The position numbers and the translations under genes were made by a program. From Glandiceps talaboti (lineage: Eukaryota; Hemichordata; Enteropneusta; Spengelidae), in NCBI RefSeq assembly GCF_964340395.1, contig NC_135566.1, positions 19,665,297 to 19,729,296 on the forward strand: 64,000 nt of DNA. Direction: 5' to 3'. The notes under the pieces were generated by a model. The model did no database searches and had not been told where the DNA came from. It saw nothing but the letters and a program-made list of their open reading frames with translations. How positions within the stretch are numbered: position 1 is the stretch's first letter; each line of letters opens with the position of its first letter. Positions 22,601 through 32,163 of the stretch are shown here, piece after piece.

Positions 22601-25557
22601 CTGGCCATACAAGATGGCTGTCTTAGGTGTAATGAGATGACATCACTGAGGCCTTGTACTGGTGTCAATGTTGACAGACTAGACATTTTGTGGACATGTA
22701 TTGCTATACAATTACAGTTATTAGAAACAGTTGACAACATGTTTAAAGGGAGTGCCACTCAATGAAATAAGGGTATACTAGTAGTTGTAAACTGAGTTCT
22801 TGACGGTCATTTCATGATCATGATTTCACATCACATAATTTTTCACTCGGTTGCCAAGAAACACTAAATTGAAACTTTTTTCCATCTCTACTGTTAATGG
22901 TTTGAACAGACACAAATAGTTATTAGATGCAGACTGAATATTTATGATCGTAAGAGCTAAGATTAATAGAAGTTAAAAAAAAAAGAGTTTCAATTTGGTG
23001 TTTCTTGACAAACGTGATTTGAAATAATGAATTGACTTTTCAGAACCCAAAGTTAATGAATACACGTACCTTTATTTCCTGGCTTGGCATTCCCCTTTAA
23101 CAACTGTTGACTGACAAGGCCCCCACGTCACTTCTGCTGAAGTTAGGATCGATGCCAGCTTAAAGTGAAAGTGCATGAAACCACTGCATTTTATCTAGTT
23201 TAACATCCAGGTTTTTAGCTCTGCTGTCAGCTACTGTTGAGGTGTAATCACCGTGTGTCTGATATCATGAAATGGGACATAGTTATACTATGAGGTGTAA
23301 TCACAGTGTGTTTGATATCATGAAATGGGACATAGTTATACAATGAGTTGTAATCACAGTGTGTCTGATATCATGAAATGGGACATAGTTATACAATGAG
23401 TTGTAATCACAGTGTGTCTGATATCATGAAATGGGACATAGTTATACAATGAGTTGTAATCACAGTGTGTCTGATATCATGAAATGGGACATAGTTATAC
23501 AATGAGTTGTAATCACAGTGTGTCTGATATCATGAAATGGGACATACTAGTACATGTAGTTATACAATGAGTTGTAATGGTATAATAAAATAATTCAACC
23601 ATCCCGTTCACAAATTTAGTGAATCTTTCTTTTCCAGGCACCACCAGAAACTAGGCCAGCAAGACAAAGAGCCTCTATTAGTGACTTGTCAACTGTAGAT
23701 GACATAGGTAGTATGACAATCAGACAACTCAAAGAAGTCCTTGCAACCAACTTTGTAGATTTCAAGGGCTGTGTGGAGAAATGGGAGCTAGTGGAGAGAG
23801 TAAGACGTCTTTTTAGGGAGAAAGAAGACCAAAGACAAAGAGGTACCAATGTATAAACATATTATTAAACAGTGTAGAAATGCAGTCGATTTTAGGGTCC
23901 TTATTTTTTTGTTGTATTCCTCATGATTTCAACAAGAAATTTAGCATACCTGATCATGGACTAATTTGTTTATACAATGTTGTTTGTAAGTACATGTAGT
24001 GCGAAACACCAAAATCATTGGCATGGAGAGTTGTGCTTTTGAAATCACGGAGCTTAGAAGAGATTTTGGTTGTTTTCCAAGGATCAATCTGTTAACTTCC
24101 CATAATATTACAACAGTCTTTGGTGGTTGTTTTTGAAGTATACAAGTAGTACAAATGAATTTTTAGATCATTTGAAAATTGATGAAAATGTTCTTTGCTT
24201 TCTAGTACCCCAGTATACACTTATTATCTGGCTATGAGGGCACAATTGGATGTCTGTTACCACAAGGGCTGTTATGTAGCAACTATTTTGAGAGGATAGA
24301 AATAGTTGGTACATAACAGCATGAGGGGTAATATGACATCTACTAGTGGCAAGGCAATAAGTGTATACATTGTATTCACATTCAAATTTGTATCCTAATC
24401 ATTATATATTAGGCTTTTTAAATCCTTAGAAAACTGCATTCCTCTTTTTTTTAATAGTAACGTTGGGTTTATAATTTGTCACTAATTTGAAATATATATA
24501 ATTTCAGCAGAAGAAATACTTAAAGACTATCGTGAGAATGAAACAAAGGAAGGTAGGTGCTCACAAACCTAACTCTGAAATATTTTAGTTTAGTTTTTGT
24601 TTTCACATATATGTGTTTTACCACGCATAAGATCCCAATGAAAATAACTAAATATTATCCTTACTCCAGCACTATTCATGTAGTCAAAATAATCATAACC
24701 TCAACTGTCTATTCAATAATAGCCATTTAGACTGCAACATCATATCGCTGTCAGTAGTAATATAAATGATTTAGCAACATGGCTGTCCAGAATATTGGTA
24801 CTCCTGTGAAATAAAACATTAAGGCAAAAAAAAAAGTCTCTGAAGATATTAAACTGAAACTTTGTGGTCCAGGTGCATTTCAGTATGAAATAAACTTGAA
24901 AAAGATATAGACAAATCACCCTATTAAAGGGTAACTCCACTCCAGCAAATAAAGGTATTTTCATAAACTTTGGGTTCTTGAGAGTATTTTAGGATTTCAC
25001 ATCACATAATTTTCACTTGGTTGCCATGAAACAACAAATTGAAATGCTTTATTAACTCTATAGTTCTTTCAGTGATACACCATTGCATTGTGGGTCTTAG
25101 CAGATATGAATATTCATTAGAAGCTTACTGAATATTCATGACTCCTAAGAGCTTACTTCCTTCAGATAAACAGTCATTAATATTTAGTGTGCAACCAATA
25201 TTTGTGAGTGATAAAAATTGTGATTTTAACTCTTCAGTCTCTGGTTCTTGTTTTCTTGACAGTGTGATAATGGAGCCTTATGTCATCATGAAATGACATT
25301 ACACGTCTTTCAATAACTGTACATATAAAGTAAGTCTGCCCCTCTTTTTCTTTGCAGAGAATAGTAACAGTAGTAGCAGTGGTACTGATACAGGGGGATA
25401 TACTGAACTCTGTAAGATTTGTATGGACTCACCAATTGACTGTGTTCTACTGGAGTGTGGTCATATGATAACATGTACTAAATGTGGTAAGAGAATGTCT
25501 GAATGTCCTGTATGCAGACAATATGTGGTGAGAGTGGTGCACACTTTCAAGGCTTAA
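7174..25557 (+). CDS. RNF34: RNF34/RFFL-type RING E3 ubiquitin ligase, complete, six exons
   Basis: Joined exons 7174-7371, 18109-18462, 18975-19163, 23638-23842, 24508-24552 and 25358-25557 give 397 codons (396 aa plus TAA), and every junction is GT/AG with matching phase. Domains: N-terminal polyglutamine tract (about 12-22); FYVE-like zinc finger with eight Cys (53, 56, 69, 72, 77, 80, 94, 97); first SAP-like helix pair about 110-146; Ser/Gln/Thr-rich and Arg/Glu-rich linker 150-260; second SAP-like region about 269-308; C3HC4 RING at 349-384 (C349, C352, C364, H366, C370, C373, C380, C383), followed by the conserved tail ending HTFKA. Vertebrate RNF34 and RFFL have the same order, a similar length and a near-identical RING. 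Family knowledge: RING E3 ligases acting on caspase-8/10, p53 pathway proteins and other substrates, often membrane- or endosome-associated. The Cys-rich N-terminal anchor of the vertebrate proteins is not seen here. Probably a single pre-duplication orthologue. Confidence 0.93.
7206..7241. repeat. CAG trinucleotide run inside RNF34 exon 1
   Basis: Eleven consecutive CAG codons preceded by CAG CAG CCT, encoding the polyglutamine tract; likely length-polymorphic. Confidence 0.95.
9030..9990. repeat. Diverged local duplication in RNF34 intron 1
   Basis: Copy 1 (about 9040-9590) and copy 2 (about 9640-9990) share CTCTAGCTGTAACTG / TCCTAGCTGTAACTG, ATCAGACAA followed by CAGCAATA / CAACAATA, AAGTTGAAAT, and TTTATTGTGACA then AGGTGATTCA. 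Copy 1 is longer because a hairpin MITE sits in it. Confidence 0.7.
9213..9452. mobile_element. Hairpin MITE, copy A, in RNF34 intron 1
   Basis: Inverted arms of about 90 bp: left arm from CAATCTGATTAAAAACCGAT (about 9249), right arm ending ATCGGATTTTAATCAGATTG (about 9444). Arms also share TTTACCTCTATT and GTTTGTTTT. Its position interrupts one copy of a local duplication, which supports insertion. Exact ends are approximate. Confidence 0.75.
10072..12509. repeat. Giant 37-bp minisatellite in RNF34 intron 1, about 66 units
   Basis: Highly homogeneous array of a unit containing GATGTCTGATAGTGACAGAG (successive copies at 10084 and 10121). Variation sits mainly in a short window after GAGCT (ATACTATGC, ATACTATAC, ATAGTATGC, GTACTATGC, ATACTATGT), which allows higher-order structure to be read. 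Confidence 0.98.
12530..12610. repeat. Dispersed repeat fragment, relative at 20155-20265
   Basis: Shares AATAAGATAA, GAACCTGGGATT and TTGGCCTT-like / CTGGCCTTCAA blocks with 20155-20265, in order. Possibly SINE-derived. Confidence 0.5.
13053..13192. repeat. 45-bp minisatellite, about 3 units
   Basis: TGTACCAAGACTTGTGTATA plus TTGCAGGCAGTGTTAGGTAC repeats three times. Confidence 0.93.
13265..13560. repeat. Dispersed repeat, copy B, RNF34 intron 1
   Basis: Same order of conserved blocks as 5945-6275, including CACTATGAGTCACTAGAC and a TTGTTGTGA end. Confidence 0.65.
15462..15504. repeat. Poly(C) tract followed by (CA)n
   Basis: About 26 C then about 8 CA units. Confidence 0.96.
16168..16392. 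repeat. 41-bp minisatellite, about 5 units
   Basis: Unit contains TCTCTTACAAATTACATAAA then TTGTATATACAGAAAACAC. Confidence 0.95.
16393..16692. repeat. (CA)n-rich microsatellite
   Basis: Imperfect then long perfect CA runs (16526-16568, 16599-16669). All reading frames over it are low-complexity artefacts. Confidence 0.97.
18109..18462 (+). CDS. RNF34: RNF34 coding exon 2 (rest of FYVE-like finger, SAP 1)
   Basis: 118 codons, phase 0 at both ends, acceptor accaccag and donor GTAAGT. It opens with [14 protein letters not shown], carries CNTC, then a SAP-like segment containing [10 protein letters not shown] and [10 protein letters not shown], and ends in a Gln/His/Ser-rich linker. Confidence 0.92.
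18975..19163 (+). CDS. RNF34: RNF34 coding exon 3 (low-complexity and charged linker)
   Basis: 63 codons, phase 0, acceptor cacacag and donor GTACAT. Thr/Ser/Gln-rich first half, then an Arg/Glu-rich probable helix ([18 protein letters not shown]). No domain of its own; accepted because frame and phases bridge exons 2 and 4. Confidence 0.82.
19693..19938. mobile_element. Hairpin MITE, copy B, in RNF34 intron 3
   Basis: Almost entirely palindromic. The left arm starts CAATCTGATTAAAATCTGAT (19701) and includes TCGTTCATTGTTATTTTTAC; the right arm is its complement, ending CAGATTTTAATGAGATTG near 19935. The terminal sequence matches copy A at 9249. Confidence 0.78.
21002..21377. mobile_element. 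TTAA-flanked MITE (piggyBac-like), copy 1, RNF34 intron 3
   Basis: Bounded by TTAA on both sides (20998-21001 and 21378-21381). Terminal inverted repeats AGGGGAACATCTCTCCAG (left) and AGGGCAATGCCACTCCAG (right, complement). Internal arms are also palindromic. No coding capacity. Confidence 0.8.
22747..23096. mobile_element. TTAA-flanked MITE (piggyBac-like), copy 2, RNF34 intron 3
   Basis: TTAA at 22743-22746 and 23097-23100. Termini AGGGAGTGCCACTC and AGGGGAATGCCAAGCCAG (complement). Shares CACATCACATAATTTTTCAC and AAACACTAAATTGAAAC internally, with an inverted partner. Confidence 0.8.
23239..23580. repeat. 53-bp minisatellite ending 57 bp before RNF34 exon 4
   Basis: Six units containing GTGTGTCTGATATCATGAAA; copies start at 23291, 23344, 23397, 23450 and 23503. 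The last carries a short insertion. Confidence 0.96.
23638..23842 (+). CDS. RNF34: RNF34 coding exon 4 (SAP 2)
   Basis: 68 codons plus one base (phase 1), acceptor tttccag, donor GTACCA. It encodes [28 protein letters not shown] and [11 protein letters not shown], closely matching the second SAP-like region of vertebrate RNF34/RFFL. Confidence 0.93.
24212..24368. mobile_element. Short hairpin element, copy A, RNF34 intron 4
   Basis: Arms AGTATACACTTATT / AATAAGTGTATAC at the ends and GCTGTTATGTAGCAACTATT / AATAGTTGGTACATAACAGC around the centre. The same hairpin recurs at 56570-56765. Confidence 0.75.
24508..24552 (+). CDS. RNF34: RNF34 coding exon 5 (short linker exon, NAGNAG acceptor)
   Basis: 45 nt, phase 1 to phase 1, donor GTAGGT. 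It encodes an acidic linker ([14 protein letters not shown]). The acceptor is a tandem CAGCAG (24505-24510), so a 42-nt version starting at 24511 is equally in frame. Confidence 0.8.
24928..25200. mobile_element. TTAA-flanked MITE, copy 3, right end missing, RNF34 intron 5
   Basis: Preceded by TTAA (24924-24927), begins AGGGTAACTCCACTCCAG and shares TTCATAAACTTTGGGTTC and the CACATCACATAATTTTCACT block with copies 1 and 2. No matching right terminus; end approximate. Confidence 0.65.
25358..25557 (+). CDS. RNF34: RNF34 terminal coding exon (RING finger)
   Basis: 200 nt from acceptor tttgcag to TAA at 25555-25557. A Ser/Gly/Thr linker is followed by the C3HC4 RING with the family signature [28 protein letters not shown] and a short conserved tail. 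Confidence 0.95.
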
Positions 25558-25572
25558 GAAATAGAGTATGGT

Positions 25573-26105
25573 TTGTGTTGGGAAGATGAACCAAATCACC
25601 ATGGAAGACTCCACGCCCCAGGATTGATGGCTACCTCTTGTATAGGGCTGCTGGCTACCTCTCATCCAGGGCTGCTGGCTACCTCTTGTACAGGGCTGTT
25701 GACTGCCTCTTGTAAAGGATTGATGGCTACCTCTTGTCCAGGGCTGCTGGTTACCTCTTCTACAGGGCTGTTGGCGGCCTCCTTTACAGGGGTGCTGGCT
25801 ACCTCTTGGACAGAGCTGATGGCTACCTCTTGGACAGAGTTGATGGCTACCTCTTGGACATGGCTGTTGGCTTCCTCTTGTACATGATTGATGGCTACCC
25901 TTGTACAGGGCTGCTGGCTACCTCTTGGACAGGGCTCCTGGCTACCTCTTGGACAGGATTGATGGCTACTTCTTGTCCACGGCTGATTGCTGCCTCTTGT
26001 AAGTTGTACAGGGCTGTTGTCTGCCTCTTCTACAGTCTACAGAGCTAATGGCTACCTGTTCTACTATAGTGATTGCTGCCTCATGTACTGAACTGCTGGC
26101 TAAAT
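25573..26105. repeat. 24-bp degenerate repeat in the RNF34 3' UTR
   Basis: About 18 units of the type GGCTGCTGGCTACCTCTTGT plus four bases. It begins 16 bp after the stop codon. Because 24 is a multiple of three it stays open in the RNF34 frame to 25887 (an octapeptide of the type GLLATSCT). Confidence 0.92.
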
Positions 26106-26550
26106 CTTGGAACTAAATGAAGCCAAGTCCATCATCGATAGTAGTTTAAAAACAGAAGTAGATATCTGTCCTGAAAACTCTTACCTCACACATGCATTCT
26201 TGTATCTAGCATGCAAATATCAGAAAGAAATATTTGTATATTTGCATATCCATAAAATTTGTGTATTCAAAGTTTGCATATTGAGTAAATGCATTTTAAA
26301 ACGAGCAACCGTTAGAAATACTTAATTAATATGTAATCGGGCAATTTGCATATTCAAAAATCAGCATATTTAAAATATTGGCATAATCATAATTTGCATA
26401 TTCAGAATAATAGTTATTTGTAATGATCAGCTGGATGTGCATTTGAAATTGAACTGTGGTCAAAACAAAACTTGGTATATGTATGTGCGACTGTAAGAGA
26501 TGGTTAAGGAATATAATATTTTGAACAGAAAGGAAATGTTTTGCATCTTT

Positions 26551-26556
26551 AATAAA
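26551..26556 (+). terminator. Candidate polyadenylation signal AATAAA (proximal)
   Basis: AATAAA about 1 kb after the RNF34 stop codon, with TGTGAACATGTTTG downstream. Plausible proximal site. Confidence 0.35.
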
Positions 26557-27065
26557 TGTGAACATGTTTGATAAGTAGTCATTTACATAATATGCTAATA
26601 TATACCAGATGAACCTGGTAGCATATTCAGTTCATGGCATGTTTGGCCAGATGAACCTGGTAGCGTATGCAAAAGAGTCATTTGATAACAAATGTTCTCA
26701 TTTTCATTTCTTTTTTGTAGAGCCACAGTGTGTAAACAGAAATTGTTTGATTGTAATTTTGAATATATCAAAGTATTTGTTGCTCTTTCCTGAAATAACA
26801 GAACTCTTCTCGAGCTTGGAGAGAGAGGAAATGTGGCATTCATTTTGTGATGGTCACAAAACATTTTATAAGTGTTTGATGACTGTATTCTTGCATTGAA
26901 CAATGAATATGGTATATACCAGAATTTGAGAAAAAAAACAGTTTAAAAAACTTTTTTGTATTATTTTTGATTTTGTGAATGTACATAGAGAAAAAAGAAG
27001 AAATTATTATTGAATATCTAAAGGTATATCTAACAAAGGTTTGACTTCGTTGTTAGTCTGTAAAG

Positions 27066-27430
27066 TACACCATGACGGGGCGCCCTCACACATCGGTCAC
27101 CCCGTTTCACAGGCCAGTGAGGGCAGAGTGATGGGGCGCCCTCACACATCGGTCACCCCGTTTCACAGGCCAGTGAGGGCAGAGTGATGGGGCGCCCTCA
27201 CACATCGGTCACCCCGTTTCACAGGCCAGTGAGGGCAGAGTGATGGGGCGCCCTCACACATCGGTCAACCCCTTTCACAGGCCAGTGAGGGCAGAGTGAT
27301 GGGGCACCCTCACATATTGTTCTTTCACAGGCCAGTTAGGTCAACCCCTTTCACAGGCCAGTTAGGGCAGAGTGACAGGGCACCGTCACACATTGGTCAA
27401 CCCCTTTCACAGGCCAGTGAGGGCAGAGCA
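27066..27430. repeat. GC-rich 56-bp minisatellite, about 6 units
   Basis: Unit contains GGGGCGCCCTCACACATCGG and CAGGCCAGTGAGGGCAGAG. Much more GC-rich than its surroundings. Confidence 0.95.
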
Positions 27431-28475
27431 ACATGACGTATCATGCAGTCTACACCAACATTGTACTTCAGAATTTGTAAAAAAGTTTTAAAAAATTATA
27501 TTAACTAAAGTTTAGCATCAACCATGTTAACAATGATGTTAAAACTAAAAGTAAAGTGAAAATATCTATTATGGGTGTTGTCAGGTTTATGTGTATTTTT
27601 TAGGATAGACTGAAGTATTTGTCATTGGGTACACTCCTTTAGTCACTGGGTACAAGCATTATTACATAATTTTGTACCAGTGGATTACATGAAGCAGTAC
27701 ACACACATACTAGTGGTATTTGCACTGGAGTGCAGTACTCTGCTGAAAACATCATTGCATACCTCCATGCCAAGTAATAACAGAACCCCATGCCACATGA
27801 GTGCCAGTGTATGTGTGAGTACTCAGGTATTTGCACGCATGTTGGCATTGTTTTCTGCTGCATTTTCATTTGCTATACTTGTGAAAGTACGGCTGTAGAG
27901 AACATCACAAGCGCTTGTGGAAATACCCCCCAAGTATGCCACACTTACATTTATGTATCATGGTGTTCTGTCATAGTACATTGTATGTACACATTGACAA
28001 ATCTTGAAGTCTAGTTATAAGGTTATGTTTTCTTCAAGTCTACATGTGTCATGGTCATGGGGCTGGGTTTTTTGTATGTTTTTCTTGACACAAATTCAAT
28101 GCACACTTCAAGTCGTCATTGTACTGAGAGTTAAACATTTTATCAAGTCGTTTCTTTTATTCAGCAAATGTGTTTGTCAAAATAGGCAACACCACATAGA
28201 CATGATCAAAATTTTGATTCAGTCGATTCTAACTTCAAAAGTATAGTAGCTTAGAAACTTCTGTTGGAATTGGATGGTGTTGACAGTGAAATGAAATGAA
28301 AATGAAATTAAATTTATGAAATAGACTGAATGTTGGCGCAGATTTCATCATTCAGTAACAATTTATTTTCATGTTGTGAATAATCCATGGCCTGGTATGT
28401 CACTGTCAAGTTTGTCCAATAATAACAAAAGTTTCCAAGTTAAACTTAAACTAAACTTCATCTATATTTAGTATT

Positions 28476-28569
28476 GCCTAGAATCCAGGCGATGGGGGAT
28501 TTTGAATTTTGATTTTCCTTTGTTTGGGAAATAATGAATTTAAGACATCCATCTGCATGGATTCCAGGC
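28476..28569. mobile_element. 94-bp miniature inverted-repeat element (tentative)
   Basis: Imperfect 20-bp terminal inverted repeats: GCCTAGAATCCAGGCGATGG at the left; the right-end complement reads GCCTGGAATCCATGCAGATG. Confidence 0.45.
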
Positions 28570-29468
28570 TACATGTATATGTAGTAGTAATATGACTCTA
28601 GAAAGGTTTTAAAAAATCTGAAAATTAAGGTCACAAACCCAAAAACAAAGTGAATGTTGTGTTTAAACAACTACTGCCTAATCCATCCAAATTCATAAAT
28701 GTTTTGTGTAAATTAAGAAATTTGATAATTTGTATTTTCTAACAAAAGATTAAGTATTGAGAAGGGCTTTCACTGAGCAATAACACATGAATGATTATTA
28801 CAAAGTCATTTGTTGTCAGATTCTCATTGTGAATGTCTATTACATGCCAAATGTGTTTTGATATAATGTAATTAGATTGAGAATCAATTATCAGATTAAT
28901 CATGCAGACTCCTGACATGGACATTCATGTGAATGTATTGTCGTAAATTTTTTTGTTTGATTTGTTAAAGTTTGATAAATAGTTGGAAGCATTCTGATAG
29001 GTTTCATCATTGTGCATTGGGTAGAAATTACCTCCAGAAATATCAGCTGGTTTCAAAATACATATTAATCAGAAATATTGTATTATTAACTCGATTGTAA
29101 ACCTCCAGCTTTTATATTCTTCATCATCTTAAAAATTGGAGCAAAATAAAACATCTTTTACTTTACAGTGTTCAAAATACAGATTTTGATCGTTTTTCTT
29201 CATATATTGATTGTTTAACACTGGGCACTTTGCTGTGAAGATTTATAGCAATAGACTGCAAAAAGGGCGCCCTCTAGTGATGTGATCGTGCAGTGATATT
29301 GATTGGTAGATTGGCTTCATAAATATGCAAATCAGATACATTAAGTGCATGTTTTAAAATGAAAAGAAGACTAAACCAAAAGAAATTCACTGGCATGATT
29401 AATGATATGTTTTGCAAACACAGATAACATGGGTATATGTTTTGATATAAAAGGAAGGCTGGACAATG

Positions 29469-29890
29469 GGTGGACTTGATTGAGCGACCCAGTCGATTCC
29501 ACCGCTGTCACGACCAGCTTACCCCATCATGTGCTTGGGATAGTTCGTTTGATGAATCCAATCAAGTGACAGTGTTCACTTATTCAAATATGACATCATC
29601 CGAAAAATGTCATGAAACTTGCACAGCTACTCTAAAATTATATTTCAACCCTTAGCTTCATATGCAAGGACATTATTTTGCTATTTTAAGTACATATAAC
29701 AGAAATATAAACTTTCAGATTACGTTTATCGCTCCCTGCCACCATGTTCGAGTCTATAACAAACAAAATCGGTCAGGCTATTCAGGTATACCCGACAGAA
29801 TGTGCGCGCACCACCCTTGTACCAAACAAGTGTAAAAAAACCTGAACCGGTGTACACCGTGATAAACTGGAAGAGTCAATCAAGTCCACC
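29469..29890. mobile_element. 422-bp element with 15-bp perfect terminal inverted repeats (tentative)
   Basis: GGTGGACTTGATTGA (29469-29483) is exactly inverted at 29876-29890 (TCAATCAAGTCCACC). The interior has no recognisable coding sequence. Confidence 0.5.
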
Positions 29891-30163
29891 ATGTGACAAT
29901 GGCATTGTCATGGATGATATTTATGTAATGTATTGTGCAAATCAAATAAAATGGGTACATGATTTGATTTAAAGGAAGACTAAAACAAAGAGTATCATCA
30001 GTAATATAGACTTTAGTGACTTCAAAAAATGAACACTATCACTGTTACATTCCTTGTTCTACAACACTAGAGGGCGCTATTATTTGAAAAGGGTTTTTAC
30101 TCTCATTTATTGAGTCAAGTGTTCCATATCATTACCCTTAAAGAGCTTTTGATTTTCTAACAG

Positions 30164-30190
30164 AAATAGACTGGATATCGGATGATTTAG
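30164..30190 (+). other. Candidate 27-nt microexon downstream of RNF34
   Basis: A pyrimidine-rich acceptor (gattttctaacag) is followed by 27 bases and a strong donor GTAAGC. It reads phase 1 to phase 1 as EIDWISDDL, compatible with RNF34 exon 5 and with the acceptor near 31364. No family match is recognised and chance splice-like signals are common, so this is tentative. Confidence 0.25.
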
Positions 30191-31997
30191 GTAAGCAGTT
30201 TATAAGATGTGTTAAAAAGTTGTCTTTCAAATTGATAGATGTGGAAATGCTGTTTATCCCCTGGGGCTATTTAGTTTATGATCTCGTCCTTTTGATGATG
30301 ATGTGATTGGATATCCCCATTATCTCTATTGATTCCACTTCAACAACTCTCACTAAATCCGTTTGATAGCTCAGTTACACATTTTCACTGTTTACATTGA
30401 GTATTTCAATATGTCCTACATTCCCAGCTTCAGCTTAAAAGCCCACTTAAGATTAGAATTAAAATCTAGGTTTTGTAGAGCTACAAGAATTGGTTGAAAA
30501 CAAAAGAATAATAATTCCACATAATATGTCCTCTGTTTATATTTATATTAAAATTGCAATGTAAAAACCAACATTTTGTGCTTTTGAACTAAATATCTCA
30601 ATCAGCTGTATGTCTACAGTCTAGACTGAGAGGTTCATCGTTGATGGCGCTCCTTGTATGTTGTGTAAATGTAGAGCACCCACCACACGATCATTACTGG
30701 GACAAGCCATTAAAGAAGCAAGTCCACTTGTTATCAAAGAGTACCAATATTTACACATGTGATGATGGGCTCTTACATAACACAAGTAAACAGTGTAGTT
30801 CACAGCGTAAGATCATTTCTAAGGAGTGGGTCAATTGAGGCAAACCTTATCTCCGTCATATCAGTTGTTATCAATTTATCAGGCTATTATAAGTAACACT
30901 ACAAACAGCTTTAGAGATGCAAACAACTTTTATGACACCCGTTTTCGTCAGGCAAGCCCGCGGGTTTGTTGCACTTGGACCGTTAATGGCTTGTGAATGT
31001 CATGATGACAAATCTCTCTTGTCTACTTTACTTCATAATTACCAACAATTCCATGTACTTGAGTTGTAATAATGTACAGGTTGAAGAGCATAAATTGTCC
31101 AAGTTTGGCTCAGATTTTTAAGTTAGAACATAATTTGCTTTCATAAAGGGTGTCATTCTACCAGATTTTGTCTTCAATGAGGATGATGAACTTTCACACG
31201 GTTCTGCTTTTTTCCAACATTGAAAGACAACATAATATATGTATCTCTGTATACTTTTCTGCAAAACGCAATGCTGTATCAGTTAAACAGGGTACTTGTT
31301 CAGTCTTTCCAACCTACCAGCATATTTATTGAGATAATTGTGTGTTGTGTTTGTATTTTTAGTACCCCAAAGGAGGAACTATTACATTGGGCTCTGTGCA
31401 TCCGTAATACATCATTCCTCAGACATGCAACAGCTGATTTCTTTCAAAACTGGCACAAAGGTGCCATATCATATGGGACATATGCATTTATTGAAATCCA
31501 GACATTTCCTGCTTACATCACAGAAGACACTTTTTAGTATTTACGTGTTTCCATTAAGTCATATCACCATTCAGTCACATAGAAGTCAAGTATTTGAAGG
31601 GGTATGTGTCTGCTATGAAGACTTGTTTTTTAGTAAAGAAAAAGATGCACCTTTGAGTGAAAATCACAACAAACTGTTCACTTACAATGAACCAATGTAA
31701 TTTTTTTGTACCCACAAACATACAAGCCATTTTAACTGCCATGTAGTAACATAAACACAGACCTTACCTGACATGTGTAGGGTCTATGCACAACAGAACA
31801 TTACTATATGTGTGGGAAAGATAATGGAAGAGCCATATTAAGGGAGGACTTCTATTGAACAGAACAGCCTACCCTGATTTGATTTGTCCTTGTTTTTGTT
31901 TTTTAAGATAACTGTTTGTATTGTGTGAATTATGATGACTGTAAGATTTCTTTTTTGTAACAGTAAGTCTCACTCTAACTTACTGATTCTGATTATC

Positions 31998-32003
31998 AAT
32001 AAA
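31998..32003 (+). terminator. Candidate polyadenylation signal AATAAA
   Basis: AATAAA followed within 20-40 bases by GT-rich sequence (gtgtaaggttgtatg). A possible 3' end for a long RNF34 3' UTR, or for an unrecognised + strand transcript. Confidence 0.35.
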
Positions 32004-32118
32004 ATTATTTTTGGAAGTGTAAGGTTGTATGAGTTACTTGCTTATCTACATACATCACAAAATGATGTATGGTTACTTTGAATCTTTAAATGAGTATTTA
32101 GAGGTAAAGTGCTACTAA

Positions 32119-32119
<1 letters not shown>

Positions 32120-32162
<43 letters not shown>
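32120..32162. repeat. (GT)n microsatellite
   Basis: About 20 perfect GT units. Confidence 0.97.

Positions 32163-32163
<1 letters not shown>

Noticed and set aside
26609-26899. 96-codon frame on + strand (and an opposite-strand frame) after RNF34
   Set aside because: No family similarity; lies in the likely RNF34 3' UTR, and the two strands overlap.
31150-31700. Three overlapping open frames as a definite gene
   Set aside because: No recognisable family, no clear start exon; kept only as a tentative finding together with the microexon.
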